From: an uncultured Sutterella sp.
Lineage (GTDB): Bacteria > Pseudomonadota > Gammaproteobacteria > Burkholderiales > Burkholderiaceae_F
Direction of reading: 5' to 3'
DNA length: 64,000 nucleotides
Assembly: GCA_900545275.1 (NCBI GenBank)
Contig: UQYG01000002.1
Coordinates: 62,001 to 126,000, forward strand
The first letter of the stretch is position 1. Each line of letters begins with the position of its first letter. The position numbers and the translations under genes are program-made. The notes beneath the pieces are model-generated. The model saw only the letters and a list, made by a program, of their open reading frames with translations. It had not been told where the DNA came from and did not search any database. This document shows positions 17,239 to 26,489 of the stretch, piece by piece.

Positions 17239-18717
17239 ATGGATCTTCCCGCGAAAAAGCTCTCCCCCGACGACGCCCTCTCGAAGCTCCTCCCCGCCCC
17301 CGTGGCCGTGCCGCTTGCGGGGCTAGAGATTCTCACCGTCGAAGATCTCTACGACATGGTCGCGTCCTTGGGCGCGGGGTGGTTCCGCGAGGTCGAGGGC
17401 CTCGACGCTCAGGGAGCGGCCGCGATCGTCTCCTGGCTGGCAAGCTTCGGCCGGGACGTGGGCGAAGTGACGGAGCGCTTCTATCCGGCGGGCTTTGCGC
17501 CCGAGGCCGACCGCACGGACGATTCGGACTACAGGATCGTGCCCTTGGAGCGCCTGGCGCTCACGCCACGCGAACTCGGCGAAGGAGCCCTCAACCGCGC
17601 CCCCGCCGTCGGATGTTCGCTCGAAGCCCGGGACGACCTCGAGGCCCTCAAACAGTGGCTCGTCGCCCGCGCCCCCAATCCCAACACCCGGGGGAACTAC
17701 CGAAAGGAGGCCGAACGCTATCTCCTCTGGTGCGTGCGCGAGCGGGGAACCGCCCTCTCGGCCGTCCGTGCGGGCGACGCCGCGCTCTATCTTCGCTGGC
17801 TCGAGTCTCTCGGGCGAACCGACGAGTCGGAGTGGGCGCAGACCTGGAAGATTCCGCAAGCCGCCTGGATCGCGCCCAAGAATACGCCCCGAAAAAGCCC
17901 CCGCTGGCGCCCCTTCAACGGTCCGCTCTCCGTCATGAGCCGCCGAAACGCCGTGACGGTCGTGCGGCAGCTCTACAACTTTCTCAAAAAGACGGGCTAC
18001 CTCATCTTCAATCCCTTCGACCAGGTGTCGGGCAAGGTGCCGCTCCTGCGCGGCGAAGGCGCCCCGCAGGCCTTTGGCGACCGATCCCTCACCGAAGCGC
18101 AGTGGGAGGACGTCGTGCGCCACATCGACATGCTCCCCGAAGGGTATCCGAGAGAACGCATGCGCGCGATTCTGATGTTGGGCAAGACTCTGGGTCTGCG
18201 TTCCTCGGAAATCATCGACGCCCGGGTCTCCTGGATCGTGACGCGGCGAATGGGTTTTCGCGAGCGCGCGGCGATCGAGGTCGTCGGCAAAGGCTCCAAA
18301 GTGCGTCGTCTCCCGCTCACGTCCGAGCAGCTCGGCATTTTGGACGGCTGTCTCAAGGCCCGCGGTCTCGGAGGCCTGCAGGCGGTTCCTCCGGAAACGC
18401 CCCTTCTCACCAATCTCGGACGGGGCGGCAAACCTTTCGAAGGCCTGACGCGAGGCGGACTCTACCGCATCGTGGCGGGCTTTTTCGAGTCGGTGGCCAT
18501 GGACCTGGAAACCTCCCGCCCCCTGGACGCGGCGCGCCTTCGCGCGGCCTCGACCCATTGGCTGCGGCACAGCTTCGCCGTGGAGGCCCTCACGAAGATG
18601 AACGTCAACATCGTGCAGGCCGCAATGGGCCACGCTTCGGTCTCCACGACCGGCCGTTACCTCGCTCCGGAAGAGGAGGAAATGAGCGACGCGCTCGCCC
18701 GGATGAGCCGCTTCTGA
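17239..18717 (+). CDS. Tyrosine recombinase / site-specific integrase (stand-alone)
   Basis: 492 residues from ATG 17239. An N-terminal region of about 130 residues, with a helix-hairpin-helix-like stretch (TVEDLYDMVASLGAGW), precedes a SAM-like core-binding domain (ALKQWLVARAPNPNTRGNY) and a C-terminal catalytic domain. Catalytic residues can be seen: Arg in GLRSSEI, HWLRHSF, a GHASVSTTGRY box with the nucleophile Tyr. The extended N-terminus resembles betaproteobacterial integrases carrying DUF3701. No phage or island genes and no obvious attachment repeats flank it, so it may be a resident chromosomal recombinase or an island relic. Confidence 0.82.
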   Translation: MDLPAKKLSPDDALSKLLPAPVAVPLAGLEILTVEDLYDMVASLGAGWFREVEGLDAQGAAAIVSWLASFGRDVGEVTERFYPAGFAPEADRTDDSDYRIVPLERLALTPRELGEGALNRAPAVGCSLEARDDLEALKQWLVARAPNPNTRGNYRKEAERYLLWCVRERGTALSAVRAGDAALYLRWLESLGRTDESEWAQTWKIPQAAWIAPKNTPRKSPRWRPFNGPLSVMSRRNAVTVVRQLYNFLKKTGYLIFNPFDQVSGKVPLLRGEGAPQAFGDRSLTEAQWEDVVRHIDMLPEGYPRERMRAILMLGKTLGLRSSEIIDARVSWIVTRRMGFRERAAIEVVGKGSKVRRLPLTSEQLGILDGCLKARGLGGLQAVPPETPLLTNLGRGGKPFEGLTRGGLYRIVAGFFESVAMDLETSRPLDAARLRAASTHWLRHSFAVEALTKMNVNIVQAAMGHASVSTTGRYLAPEEEEMSDALARMSRF

Positions 18718-18832
18718 AGCCCGTTGCCGCAAGTCGTTTTTTTCCTTCCCCCTCGGGTTTTCTTGAGTCGACGGTCCTTTTTGCGCTCGTGCATCATGCA
18801 CATGTTTTCAGCCGCCACAAGGAGACAACCGC

Positions 18833-20506
18833 ATGAGAACGCCGATATTGACCGCCATTGCGCTTTTGCCCGCCACGGCATTCGCCTTCGTTCCGACGGT
18901 CGCCCCCAAAACGGTCGACGCGGCGGCCGCCATTCACGCGGATCCCGCGATGAAGGCGCTCCTCGCCGACCTCGGGACGCCCGAAGCCAAGGACGCGCGT
19001 TTTGCGACGCACATGGAAATCGTGCGCATCATTTCGCCTTCCCGCCACGAACTTCGCCGTCAGGCCGAAATCACGCGCCGCCTCACGGCCGACTGGGGCT
19101 TTGACGAAAAGGACATCATGTCCCGCACGGACGGTCACCTGCCCGGCGCGGGCGTCCAGACGGTCGACGGCCTGCCCGTCTACAACGTCTGCGTGCGCAT
19201 TCCGGGAACTTACGCTCAGACGCCCGGCGCGAAGAACTACAAGGGAGAGTTTCCGAAGGTGCTGATCGAAGGCCACATCGACACGGTGAATCCGCCCGAC
19301 CTTCCGCCCGAATCCGAGCCCTACGCACCGATCAAGCTCGCCCCCGCCTCGGATCCGGTCGTCAAGACCCGAGACGAACTCGCCGCCATCCCTGATGAAC
19401 TGCACTTCGACGACAAAGGCTATCTCATCAAGGACGAAACCTTCCGAAAGGCCTACAAGCGCTTTGCAAATCTGGAGGATGCGCAAAAGAACGGCGGCAC
19501 GCGCTTTTACGTTCCCGGCTATTCCGACGCCATGGTAAACACCGCCGCGGTGCTTCAGGCCGCAGAGATGATGAAAAAGCACGGCATCCGACCCGTCTAC
19601 GACATCTGGGTCTGCGGCACCGCCGGCGAAGAAGGTAAAGGCAACATCGCCGGCATGAAGCAGCTCTACGGCTACAGCCAGGAAACGGGCAAGGCCAACA
19701 ACGCCCTCAACATCGTCGCGAACGTTTCGGTCGACAGCACGACTCCGGCGGCGGCCACCATCAATTACGTGGGAAGTTACCGCTTTGAGATCCGCTACCG
19801 CGAAACGCCCGAAAGCAAGCCTTCGGCCCTGCAGGCCATGGCCCGCGCGATCGAAGAGATCGCCAAGGTGAAGACCGCCTACGACAAGAACCCGAAGGTC
19901 GACCGCACGACCTACACGGTGGGGGTCGCACGTTGTACGCCTGCGGGTGAGAACGGCCGCTCGCGGGAATGCTCGCTCTCCGTCGACATGCGAAGTCTCG
20001 ACAAGAAGCTCCTTACGGAAACCCGCGCCATGATCGAGCCGCAGTTCAAGGCCGCGCTCGACGCCGAAAACGAAGCCTACGGACTCAAGACGGGCGACAA
20101 GGGCGCGCTCTCGATGGACGTCGTCTGGTTCGGCGACCGTCCGGCCGCGAAGCGTGAGAACCTCAACGATCCGATCATCCAGGCCCACTGGACCGCGACG
20201 AAGCTCCTCGGCATCGATGAGCGCAAGGAACTTTCGACCGACGCCCAATCCCTGAACGACAACGTTCCGGCCGCGATCGGCATTCCGACGATCAACGTGA
20301 ACGTCGGCACGAACGCCGCCTCCCGCGGCGGTCACACCTGGTATGAATGGGGCATCCCGGGCGATGCCGATGCGGAAAGCCTGCGCGTCTACCGTCTGAT
20401 CCTCACGGGTCTTCTTGCCGCGGGCTTCAATACCTCCGACGGAAAGACGGTCGAGCCGCTCGTCGGTCCGGAAGGACCGCGCACGACGGAAGAAACGTAC
20501 CGGTGA
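18833..20506 (+). CDS. Periplasmic M20-family metallopeptidase with a degenerate lid domain
   Basis: 557 residues. Start ATG 18833 follows AAGGAGA. Residues 1-18 are a Sec signal peptide. The metal-site residues of the M20 catalytic domain are present: H148xD150 (EGHIDTV), D232 (GYSDA), the catalytic pair E266-E267 (GEEG), D301 and H501 (GGHTW). The lid (dimerisation) domain lies at about 310-410. There the usual PGGHS-type motif is replaced by RYRETPESKPSAL (321-333), and the GGTxVN motif by CTPAGENGRSRE (368-379). The next gene, 11 bases downstream, encodes a free-standing lid domain with both motifs. Substrate is probably a peptide, acyl-amino acid or similar. Confidence 0.85.
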   Translation: MRTPILTAIALLPATAFAFVPTVAPKTVDAAAAIHADPAMKALLADLGTPEAKDARFATHMEIVRIISPSRHELRRQAEITRRLTADWGFDEKDIMSRTDGHLPGAGVQTVDGLPVYNVCVRIPGTYAQTPGAKNYKGEFPKVLIEGHIDTVNPPDLPPESEPYAPIKLAPASDPVVKTRDELAAIPDELHFDDKGYLIKDETFRKAYKRFANLEDAQKNGGTRFYVPGYSDAMVNTAAVLQAAEMMKKHGIRPVYDIWVCGTAGEEGKGNIAGMKQLYGYSQETGKANNALNIVANVSVDSTTPAAATINYVGSYRFEIRYRETPESKPSALQAMARAIEEIAKVKTAYDKNPKVDRTTYTVGVARCTPAGENGRSRECSLSVDMRSLDKKLLTETRAMIEPQFKAALDAENEAYGLKTGDKGALSMDVVWFGDRPAAKRENLNDPIIQAHWTATKLLGIDERKELSTDAQSLNDNVPAAIGIPTINVNVGTNAASRGGHTWYEWGIPGDADAESLRVYRLILTGLLAAGFNTSDGKTVEPLVGPEGPRTTEETYR

Positions 20507-20517
20507 AGGAGGACATC

Positions 20518-20919
20518 ATGAAAACACGCAATCTTCTTCTGGCCTTCGCCCTCGCCTGCGTCTTTGCCGGCGGCGCAGCCGCGAAAACCTACGTTGTCGA
20601 CATCGCGGCCCCGGGCGGCCACTCGTTCGGTTCCTACGGGAACACCAGCGCCGTGCACGCCGCGGCGAACGCCGTCCGGGAAATCGCAAGGACCGTTCCC
20701 GAAGCGGTCGTGAGCGACTTCAACGGCGGCGCCACGGTGAACGCCATCGCGACGGACGCGACTTTCAAGGTGACGGTGCCCGACGGAACGGATCTTCGCT
20801 CGAAAATCGAGAAGGCCGTCGATGCCGGCGTGAAGCGTGAAAACGACTTCCGCGGCGTGAAGGCGGGCGACCTTGCGCCGGGCGGCACCCCTGCGCACGT
20901 TCGCTGGACGATCCGGTAA
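20518..20919 (+). CDS. Small secreted protein consisting of an M20-type lid (dimerisation) domain
   Basis: 133 residues; ATG 20518 with a strong AAGGAGG site, 11 bases after the M20 peptidase. Residues 1-22 are a signal peptide. The mature part carries APGGHSFGSYG (31-41), SAVHAAANAVREIA (44-57) and GGATVN (70-75). These align closely with the lid domain of the complete M20 enzyme at 39605-40822 of this same window (PGGHSWLDYG, SAVHAIGRAIAKIA, GGTTVN). No catalytic domain or metal ligand is present. The likely job is to pair with the preceding peptidase and supply the missing lid histidine in trans; this is inference. Confidence 0.75.
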   Translation: MKTRNLLLAFALACVFAGGAAAKTYVVDIAAPGGHSFGSYGNTSAVHAAANAVREIARTVPEAVVSDFNGGATVNAIATDATFKVTVPDGTDLRSKIEKAVDAGVKRENDFRGVKAGDLAPGGTPAHVRWTIR

Positions 20920-20944
20920 CCGGCGATTTCCGATGACCGCCCCG

Positions 20945-20980
20945 AACCTTCGGCTCGTCTCGGGCCGGAGGTTTTCCTTT
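20945..20980 (+). terminator. Terminator of the M20 operon
   Basis: AACCTTCGGC (20945-20954) pairs with GCCGGAGGTT (20964-20973), with one G-T pair, followed by TTCCTTTT. Confidence 0.7.
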
Positions 20981-21183
20981 TCCGGAAATCTTGAAGACGC
21001 GCGGTCCTTTCCGCCGATTTCTTCGCATCCTGTCGACGAAATCCGCGGCGAAAACTTTTCCCGTTCCGCCCGATCCTCCCGTCGCGTTTGCGTTTGCGTA
21101 CGCATCCCGATAGACTTTTCTGCGTTTGAATCGTTTTTTTTGACGCCGCCCCGAAAGCGTCCGGCGGCGCGACGGGAGACTTC

Positions 21184-22551
21184 ATGCGCTCGGCTCAACA
21201 AGCCCTCGACCGCGACTTTTCACTTTTCGGACAGCTGCGCTTCGTGTCGCCGCGCATCGGCATGTCGCTCTTCATCATGTCCTACCTGGTCGCCGACGGC
21301 GTTCTGATCGCGCACTACCTCGGCACGACGGCCCTGGCTGCACTCAACCTCACCTTCCCGATTGCGGGGGTGATGTCGGCGGGCGGGATCATGCTGAGCA
21401 GCGGCGGCAGCTCCGTCGTCTCGCGCCGCCTCGGCGCGGACCGTTTGGAAGACGCGCATTCCGCCTTCACGACGATTCTCTGGGCGGAAGCGATTCTCGG
21501 CGCGGTTCTGGGGTTCTTCGGATGGCTCTTTATGGCGCCCCTCTTCGCCTTTCTCGGAATCGACGACGAACTCGTCCCCCTGGCGGCGGCGTATCAGGCG
21601 GTGGTCTTTCTGGGCCAGCCCCTTCTTCTGCTGAGCTTTGCGGTGCAGACCTTCTTTACGACGGCGGGCTATCCGAAGTTCGGGCTCTACTCTTCAATCG
21701 CCTCGGGCGTCACGAACGTCGTCCTCGACATCCTCTTCATGGGGCCCCTGGAGATGGGCATGGCGGGCGCCGCCTGGGCGACCGTCATCTCCTGGTTCGT
21801 GACGGGCCTCACTGGCGTCGCCTTCTTCGGGCGCAAAAACGCGCCGCTTCAATTCCGGCGCGGGATCTTCGAGTGGCGGGCCATCAAGAACGCCGTAACG
21901 AGCGGCTTTGCGGAAATGGTTTCAAGTCTCTCGCACGCCGTGACGCTCTTTCTCTTCAACCGCGCCTTCAAGGGGATGCTCGGGATCGACGGCGTGGCGG
22001 CCCTCACGATCGCGTCCTACTCGACCTACGTCTTCAATTCGGTCTTCTACGGCTTCTCGGAAGCCACCGCCGCGATCATCGGCTTCAAGTACGGCCGCAA
22101 GGACTGGGAGGGGCTCAAAAAAGTCTTCGGGAATGCCGTCAAGACGGCGCTCGGCTTCTCAGCCCTGAGCTACCTCCTTTCGATCCTCTTTTACGAACCG
22201 GTTCTCGCGGTCTTCACGGCGCCGGGCACGAACGTCTACGCGATCGTGGCGGGGAGCTTCACGCTCTACGCGACGACTCTTCTCTTCTCGGGCTCGAACA
22301 TGTTCGCGGCCTACTTCTTCACGGCCTTCGGCGACGGACGGCGCGCGGCGATCCTGTCCTTTTGCCGCACCTTCCTCTTCATGATCCTCGCGATCGAGAC
22401 GCTGCCGTTCCTTTTAGGCGAACCCGGCCTCTGGCTTGCGCTCCCCGCCTCCGAGTGTCTCTCGTTTGCGACGGCGCTCGTCTTCGTCGTCGGAAACGCC
22501 CGCCGCTACGGATACGACGGACGGCCGGCGCAACTCATCCGGGAGGGCTGA
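21184..22551 (+). CDS. MATE-family multidrug/metabolite efflux transporter
   Basis: 455 residues with twelve predicted membrane segments in two homologous halves, typical of MATE antiporters that export cationic compounds using sodium or proton gradients. The start ATG 21184 is preceded by GGGAGAC. The N-terminal half starts with a short amphipathic stretch and the segment SYLVADGVLIAHYLG. It resembles the MepA/DinF-like branch rather than NorM, though I cannot place it precisely. It is transcribed alone between two terminators. Confidence 0.85.
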   Translation: MRSAQQALDRDFSLFGQLRFVSPRIGMSLFIMSYLVADGVLIAHYLGTTALAALNLTFPIAGVMSAGGIMLSSGGSSVVSRRLGADRLEDAHSAFTTILWAEAILGAVLGFFGWLFMAPLFAFLGIDDELVPLAAAYQAVVFLGQPLLLLSFAVQTFFTTAGYPKFGLYSSIASGVTNVVLDILFMGPLEMGMAGAAWATVISWFVTGLTGVAFFGRKNAPLQFRRGIFEWRAIKNAVTSGFAEMVSSLSHAVTLFLFNRAFKGMLGIDGVAALTIASYSTYVFNSVFYGFSEATAAIIGFKYGRKDWEGLKKVFGNAVKTALGFSALSYLLSILFYEPVLAVFTAPGTNVYAIVAGSFTLYATTLLFSGSNMFAAYFFTAFGDGRRAAILSFCRTFLFMILAIETLPFLLGEPGLWLALPASECLSFATALVFVVGNARRYGYDGRPAQLIREG

Positions 22552-22563
22552 GCGCACCTGCGC

Positions 22564-22600
22564 AAAGACGCCGCCCGAAAGCACGGAGCGGCGTCTTTTC
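22564..22600 (+). terminator. Terminator of the MATE gene
   Basis: AAGACGCCGC pairs with GCGGCGTCTT around the loop CCGAAAGCACGGA, followed by TTCCCTTTT. Confidence 0.85.
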
Positions 22601-22633
22601 CCTTTTCTCAACAGAAAGGAACGGAATGCGTCG

Positions 22634-22990
22634 TCACTGGACGATGCGCAGGATCTCCACGTCGATCTTCGGCGCGCCGATCAGATCGCGGTCGATTTCC
22701 CCCTGGAGTTCCACCTTCGTCTTTTCATTCACCTGAACGTTCATGAAAAGGTCGTCGTCGATTTCGGCCGTGATCGAACCCGTGTCGTCCTGGAAGATGT
22801 AGCGTTCATCGCCGACCTTCTTCATGATGAAGCCCGTGACGCGGAAGCCCTGATCGTCGATGCCGTCGTCAAGAATAAGCTTGACCTTTTCGAGCGTCGG
22901 ACCGGCGGAGGGACCCGTATAGGCGGCCTGCGCGGCACCGGCGGCGAGTCCTGCGGCGAGGGCCAGGGCGATCAAAGCTTTGGCTTTCAT
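22634..22990 (-). CDS. Periplasmic BOF (OB-fold) family protein, YgiW-like
   Basis: 118 residues; ATG 22990 with GGAGAA upstream. Residues 1-22 form a Sec signal peptide ending in AQA. The mature part contains the pattern GFIMKKVGDERYIFQDDTGSITAEIDDDLF (read in pieces around residues 50-82), typical of the bacterial OB-fold (BOF) family that includes E. coli YgiW, linked to envelope and oxidative stress. Ligand unknown. It is monocistronic and convergent with the MATE gene. Confidence 0.82.
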   Translation of the reverse strand: MKAKALIALALAAGLAAGAAQAAYTGPSAGPTLEKVKLILDDGIDDQGFRVTGFIMKKVGDERYIFQDDTGSITAEIDDDLFMNVQVNEKTKVELQGEIDRDLIGAPKIDVEILRIVQ

Positions 22991-23177
22991 GATGGTTCTC
23001 CTTATTGATTTGTCATGCTTCCAATCTATCAAACGAAATCCCGTCGTCCAAGCGCCATATAAAAGGAGAATCGTTTCAGATGTAACGAAGAGTTCTTGTT
23101 GCACCCTCCCCTTAACACAACTTTACTTTCGTTGCGGATCAATGGAAAAGTTGATCAAGAAAAGCTTCACTTGTGTT

Positions 23178-24203
23178 TTAGGAGAGCGCCGCGACGAAGT
23201 GCAGACAAAGCGCCTCGGTGACGTTCTTGACGTTGAGCGGGTGTTCTGAATGGCGGTTTCGATCGAGAAAATCGTCGTAGAGGGCGAGAAGCTTCTCCGA
23301 CGACGCTCCCGACGCCTGCACGGCAAGCGTATCGGCCTCCAGCGGGAAAAAGAGTGGCTCGAGCCCCGACTTCACGCGCACGAGGTCCGTCGCCCAGCGC
23401 GTGAAGTAGTAGAGAACCGCCGGCACCGTGAGGCCCTTCGTGACGCCTCGCACGATGTCGTCGGGCGTGAGCGACGCGCCCCGGCGCAGAAGTCCGAGGA
23501 GCGCCTTTTCGTCGTCTTCGGGAAGCGTCAGGCCCGATACGTCTTCGAGCGCCAACAGGGGCGAGCCGCCCGCGAGCGCCAGGCGGCGCTCGGCGTCGTC
23601 GACGCCCTTTCCTTTGAGCCAGGCCAGGGCCTCGGCCTTTGCGGGAAGCGTCAGGCGAAAGAGCCGCGAGCGGCTCCGAATCGTCGGGAGCACGGCGTCG
23701 ATTTCTTCCGTCACCAGGAGGAAGCAGCATTCCGACGGAGGCTCCTCAATGGATTTCAGGAGGGCCGCAGCCGCTTCGGCGCGCACCATTTCGGCGGGAT
23801 AGATGACGACGATGCGCCGCCCGCCCTGATTGGCCGTGAGTTCGAGAAAATCCCCGAGCGCCTTTACCTGCGCAAGGAGAATTTCGCGCGACGGCGTCTT
23901 TCTCGCCGAAGACGAGGATTCGGGCTGCGCGAAGGGAAGGTCCTTGGCGAGCGCAAAGTATTCGGGCACGATCACGCGAAGGTCGGGGTGCGTCCCCGCG
24001 CGCGTCAATTCGCAGCCGCGGCAGTGTCCGCAGGGTTCGCCCTCGGGCCCGGGATTGCGGCAAAGAAGGCTCTTGGCGAATTCGTAGGCGAGCTCAAACC
24101 CGCCCGCCCCGCGGGGACCGTAGAGCAGCATGGCGTTGGGGAGCGCCGTGCGCTGACGCGAGAGGGCCGCGGCCGCGGGCTTCAACCAAGGATAGGGAAT
24201 CAT
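23178..24203 (-). CDS. holB: DNA polymerase III subunit delta'
   Basis: 341 residues. ATG 24203 overlaps the tmk stop codon (ATGA), so the two are translationally coupled; the frame is open upstream but lies within tmk. The protein shows the clamp-loader AAA+ fold: LLYGPRGAGGFELA in the Walker A position (degenerate, as usual for delta'), a zinc-binding cysteine set (CRNPGPEGEPCGHCRGC), and the SIEEPP sensor segment. It is part of the clamp loader that places the beta clamp on DNA. Operon order mltG-tmk-holB is conserved widely in proteobacteria. Confidence 0.9.
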   Translation of the reverse strand: MIPYPWLKPAAAALSRQRTALPNAMLLYGPRGAGGFELAYEFAKSLLCRNPGPEGEPCGHCRGCELTRAGTHPDLRVIVPEYFALAKDLPFAQPESSSSARKTPSREILLAQVKALGDFLELTANQGGRRIVVIYPAEMVRAEAAAALLKSIEEPPSECCFLLVTEEIDAVLPTIRSRSRLFRLTLPAKAEALAWLKGKGVDDAERRLALAGGSPLLALEDVSGLTLPEDDEKALLGLLRRGASLTPDDIVRGVTKGLTVPAVLYYFTRWATDLVRVKSGLEPLFFPLEADTLAVQASGASSEKLLALYDDFLDRNRHSEHPLNVKNVTEALCLHFVAALS

Positions 24204-24838
24204 GCCTCGCCTCCCTTTTGGCGTACGAGCGAGTCGACCCATCGGGCGATTTCCCGCTCGATTTCGTCGGCCGAACTCTCGGCGTTCACGATCAGAAAAC
24301 GTTCGGGATTGCGTTGGGCCCGATCGAGATAGGCCTCGCGCACGCGCGCGAAGAATTCCGCGCTCTCGCGCTCGAAGCGGTCGTCGCCCCCGGAGCGGGC
24401 CGCACGGCGAGCGGCCGCCACCTCGGGCGAAAGATCAAAGAGCACCGTCCCGTCGGGGCGAAAGGTCCCGAGCGTCCAGGTTTCCAACGCCTCGACCTCC
24501 GAGCCGGAAAAGCCCTTGCCGCCCACCTGATAGGCGTAGGTAGCGTCCGTGAAGCGGTCGGAGAGCACCCAGGTGTCCGACGCCAAGGCCGGAAGGATCT
24601 TCGTTTCGGCGTGTTGCGCGCGGGCCGCAAAAAAGAGAAGCGTCTCCGTTCTCGGCGTCATGTCGTCCGCGAGCAGAAGACCCCGGATCTTTTCGCCCAC
24701 GGGCGTTCCGCCCGGCTCGCGCGTCACGAGCACGCTTTCGCCCTGCTCCTCCAAACGCTTGGCGAGTCTTTCGATCTGCGTCGACTTGCCGGCGCCGTCG
24801 ATGCCTTCAAAGGTGATGAAGAGGGGACTGTGTGTCAC
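24200..24838 (-). CDS. tmk: Thymidylate kinase
   Basis: 212 residues. Start codon GTG 24838 overlaps the mltG stop codon. The P-loop GIDGAGKST, the DR(Y/F) segment SDRFTDATYAYQ, and the LID-like region RRAARSGGDDRFE are visible. It phosphorylates dTMP to dTDP in dTTP synthesis. The overlaps on both sides show a tightly coupled operon. Confidence 0.94.
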   Translation of the reverse strand: MTHSPLFITFEGIDGAGKSTQIERLAKRLEEQGESVLVTREPGGTPVGEKIRGLLLADDMTPRTETLLFFAARAQHAETKILPALASDTWVLSDRFTDATYAYQVGGKGFSGSEVEALETWTLGTFRPDGTVLFDLSPEVAAARRAARSGGDDRFERESAEFFARVREAYLDRAQRNPERFLIVNAESSADEIEREIARWVDSLVRQKGGEA

Positions 24839-26340
24839 TTGGAGTCCTTGTTCTTGATGCGTTGGTTCTTATTCAGAATGAAGCGCCGCACCGCGCGGTT
24901 GTGTTCGGCGAGCGTGCGCGAGAATTCGCTCGTTCCGTCGCCGCGCGCGACGAAGTAGAGGTACTTCGTGTCGGCGGGATGCACGGCCGCCTCGATCGAG
25001 GCCTTCGAGGGCATCGCGATCGGCGTGGGCGGGAGCTTGTTCATGGTGTAGGTATTGTAGGGAGTCGGACGGCGAAGATCGGCGCGCGTCAGATTCCCGT
25101 TGAAGTCGGGGCCGATCCCGTAGATCACCGTCGGATCGGTCTGAAGGGGCATCCCGCGCTTCAGACGATTGTGAAAGACCGAACTCACCTTCGTGCGGTC
25201 GGCGTCGACCGAGGTCTCCTTCTCGATGATCGAGGCGAGAATGAGGGCTTCGTACGGGGTCGTCAGGACCGAATCCGCGGGGCGCGTCGCCCAGGCGGCT
25301 TCGAGGGTTTCCTTTTGACGGCGGTAGGCCTGACGCCAGAGCGCAAGATCGTCGGTGCCCGAGCTGTAGCGGTAGGTGTCGGGCGCAAACCACCCTTCGG
25401 GGCTCATCCCTTCGGGGAGTCCCACGGCCTCTGCGAAGGCCGCGGCGTCGAGAACCGAAGTCTTTCCTTCGAGCTCTTCGGCCGCCCCGAAGGCTTTGCG
25501 CACCTCCCAGATGGGCGCGCCGTCGGGAATGCGAACGGAACGGTCCAGAAGCGGCGGTCCCGTGAGAATGTCGATCACGCCCGCGTGAGTCGTCCCTTCG
25601 GGAAAGCGAAAGACGCCCGAATGCATGGGCGCGGTCGTTTTGGGGTGGAGCCGAAAGGCAAAGCGCATGAGATGCTCGTCGAGCTCGAAACCGGCGTCCC
25701 GAAGGCGCAGGACAACGCTTCGCATCGTGTCGCCCGGACGCACGCGGACGTCGACGGCGCGCAGCGTCACGCCGTCGCGCACGACCTCCACGCCCGCGCC
25801 TTCCCGAATCGAAACGGGCTCTTCGAAAATCTTCTTTTTCCCCTGCGTGTAGAGCACCCCGGCCGCCGCGGCCGCAAGGAGCGCAAGAACGAAAAAGCCA
25901 AGGAGAAGTTTGCCCGCAAGGCCGCGCTTCTTGGGCGGCGCTGCGGCGGGGAGCGGTTCGAAAGCGTCCTCGACGACGTCGGATTTGTCCGAGTCCGTCG
26001 GCCCGTCCTCATCGGGCCCGGCGTCTTTCGCGGGTTCCGATTCTTCCTGCGACGAGCCATTTCCGGCCGCCGGATCCCCGCAGGCGCATTCCTTATCCTC
26101 ACCCCCGACCGTCGCGTCGGACGTCCTACCGGACGCTTCCGACGAAGCGCCCTCGATGGCGGCCTCCCCTTTTGAAGCGTTTTCCGGACGTCCGGCGCCG
26201 GGCGCCCGCTCTTCGGACGTTTTCTCTCCGGGACGAACTTCGGGCTCGGCCGGTCGGGATTCGGGCGCAGGCGCCCCGGGAATCCCGGGGGTTGCGGTCC
26301 GGTCTTCGTCTTTGCGGTCGGGATCAATCTTTTCGGACAC
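24835..26340 (-). CDS. mltG: Endolytic murein transglycosylase MltG with a long acidic cytoplasmic N-terminus
   Basis: 501 residues. The first ~135 residues are a highly charged, Pro/Glu/Ala-rich segment that should be disordered in the cytoplasm; it is followed by one membrane segment (about 141-165), a LysM-like subdomain and the YceG/MltG catalytic domain with ASIIEKET (catalytic Glu) and SVFHNRL. It cleaves nascent glycan strands near the inner membrane and sets their length. The acidic N-terminal extension is longer than in E. coli MltG. It is divergent from ygfZ. Confidence 0.9.
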   Translation of the reverse strand: MSEKIDPDRKDEDRTATPGIPGAPAPESRPAEPEVRPGEKTSEERAPGAGRPENASKGEAAIEGASSEASGRTSDATVGGEDKECACGDPAAGNGSSQEESEPAKDAGPDEDGPTDSDKSDVVEDAFEPLPAAAPPKKRGLAGKLLLGFFVLALLAAAAAGVLYTQGKKKIFEEPVSIREGAGVEVVRDGVTLRAVDVRVRPGDTMRSVVLRLRDAGFELDEHLMRFAFRLHPKTTAPMHSGVFRFPEGTTHAGVIDILTGPPLLDRSVRIPDGAPIWEVRKAFGAAEELEGKTSVLDAAAFAEAVGLPEGMSPEGWFAPDTYRYSSGTDDLALWRQAYRRQKETLEAAWATRPADSVLTTPYEALILASIIEKETSVDADRTKVSSVFHNRLKRGMPLQTDPTVIYGIGPDFNGNLTRADLRRPTPYNTYTMNKLPPTPIAMPSKASIEAAVHPADTKYLYFVARGDGTSEFSRTLAEHNRAVRRFILNKNQRIKNKDSK

Positions 26341-26489
26341 GGGTGAGCCTTCGATGGAAGAAAAACCCTGACAGTATACGGGACGAAAGGTGTCGCGGCG
26401 GTGACGCGCGCCTTCTGCGACGGAAAACGGCGCCTCTTTTCGGGGCCGCCGTGCTATCGTTGCTGAAATTTTTCCTCAAAGGATTTTTT

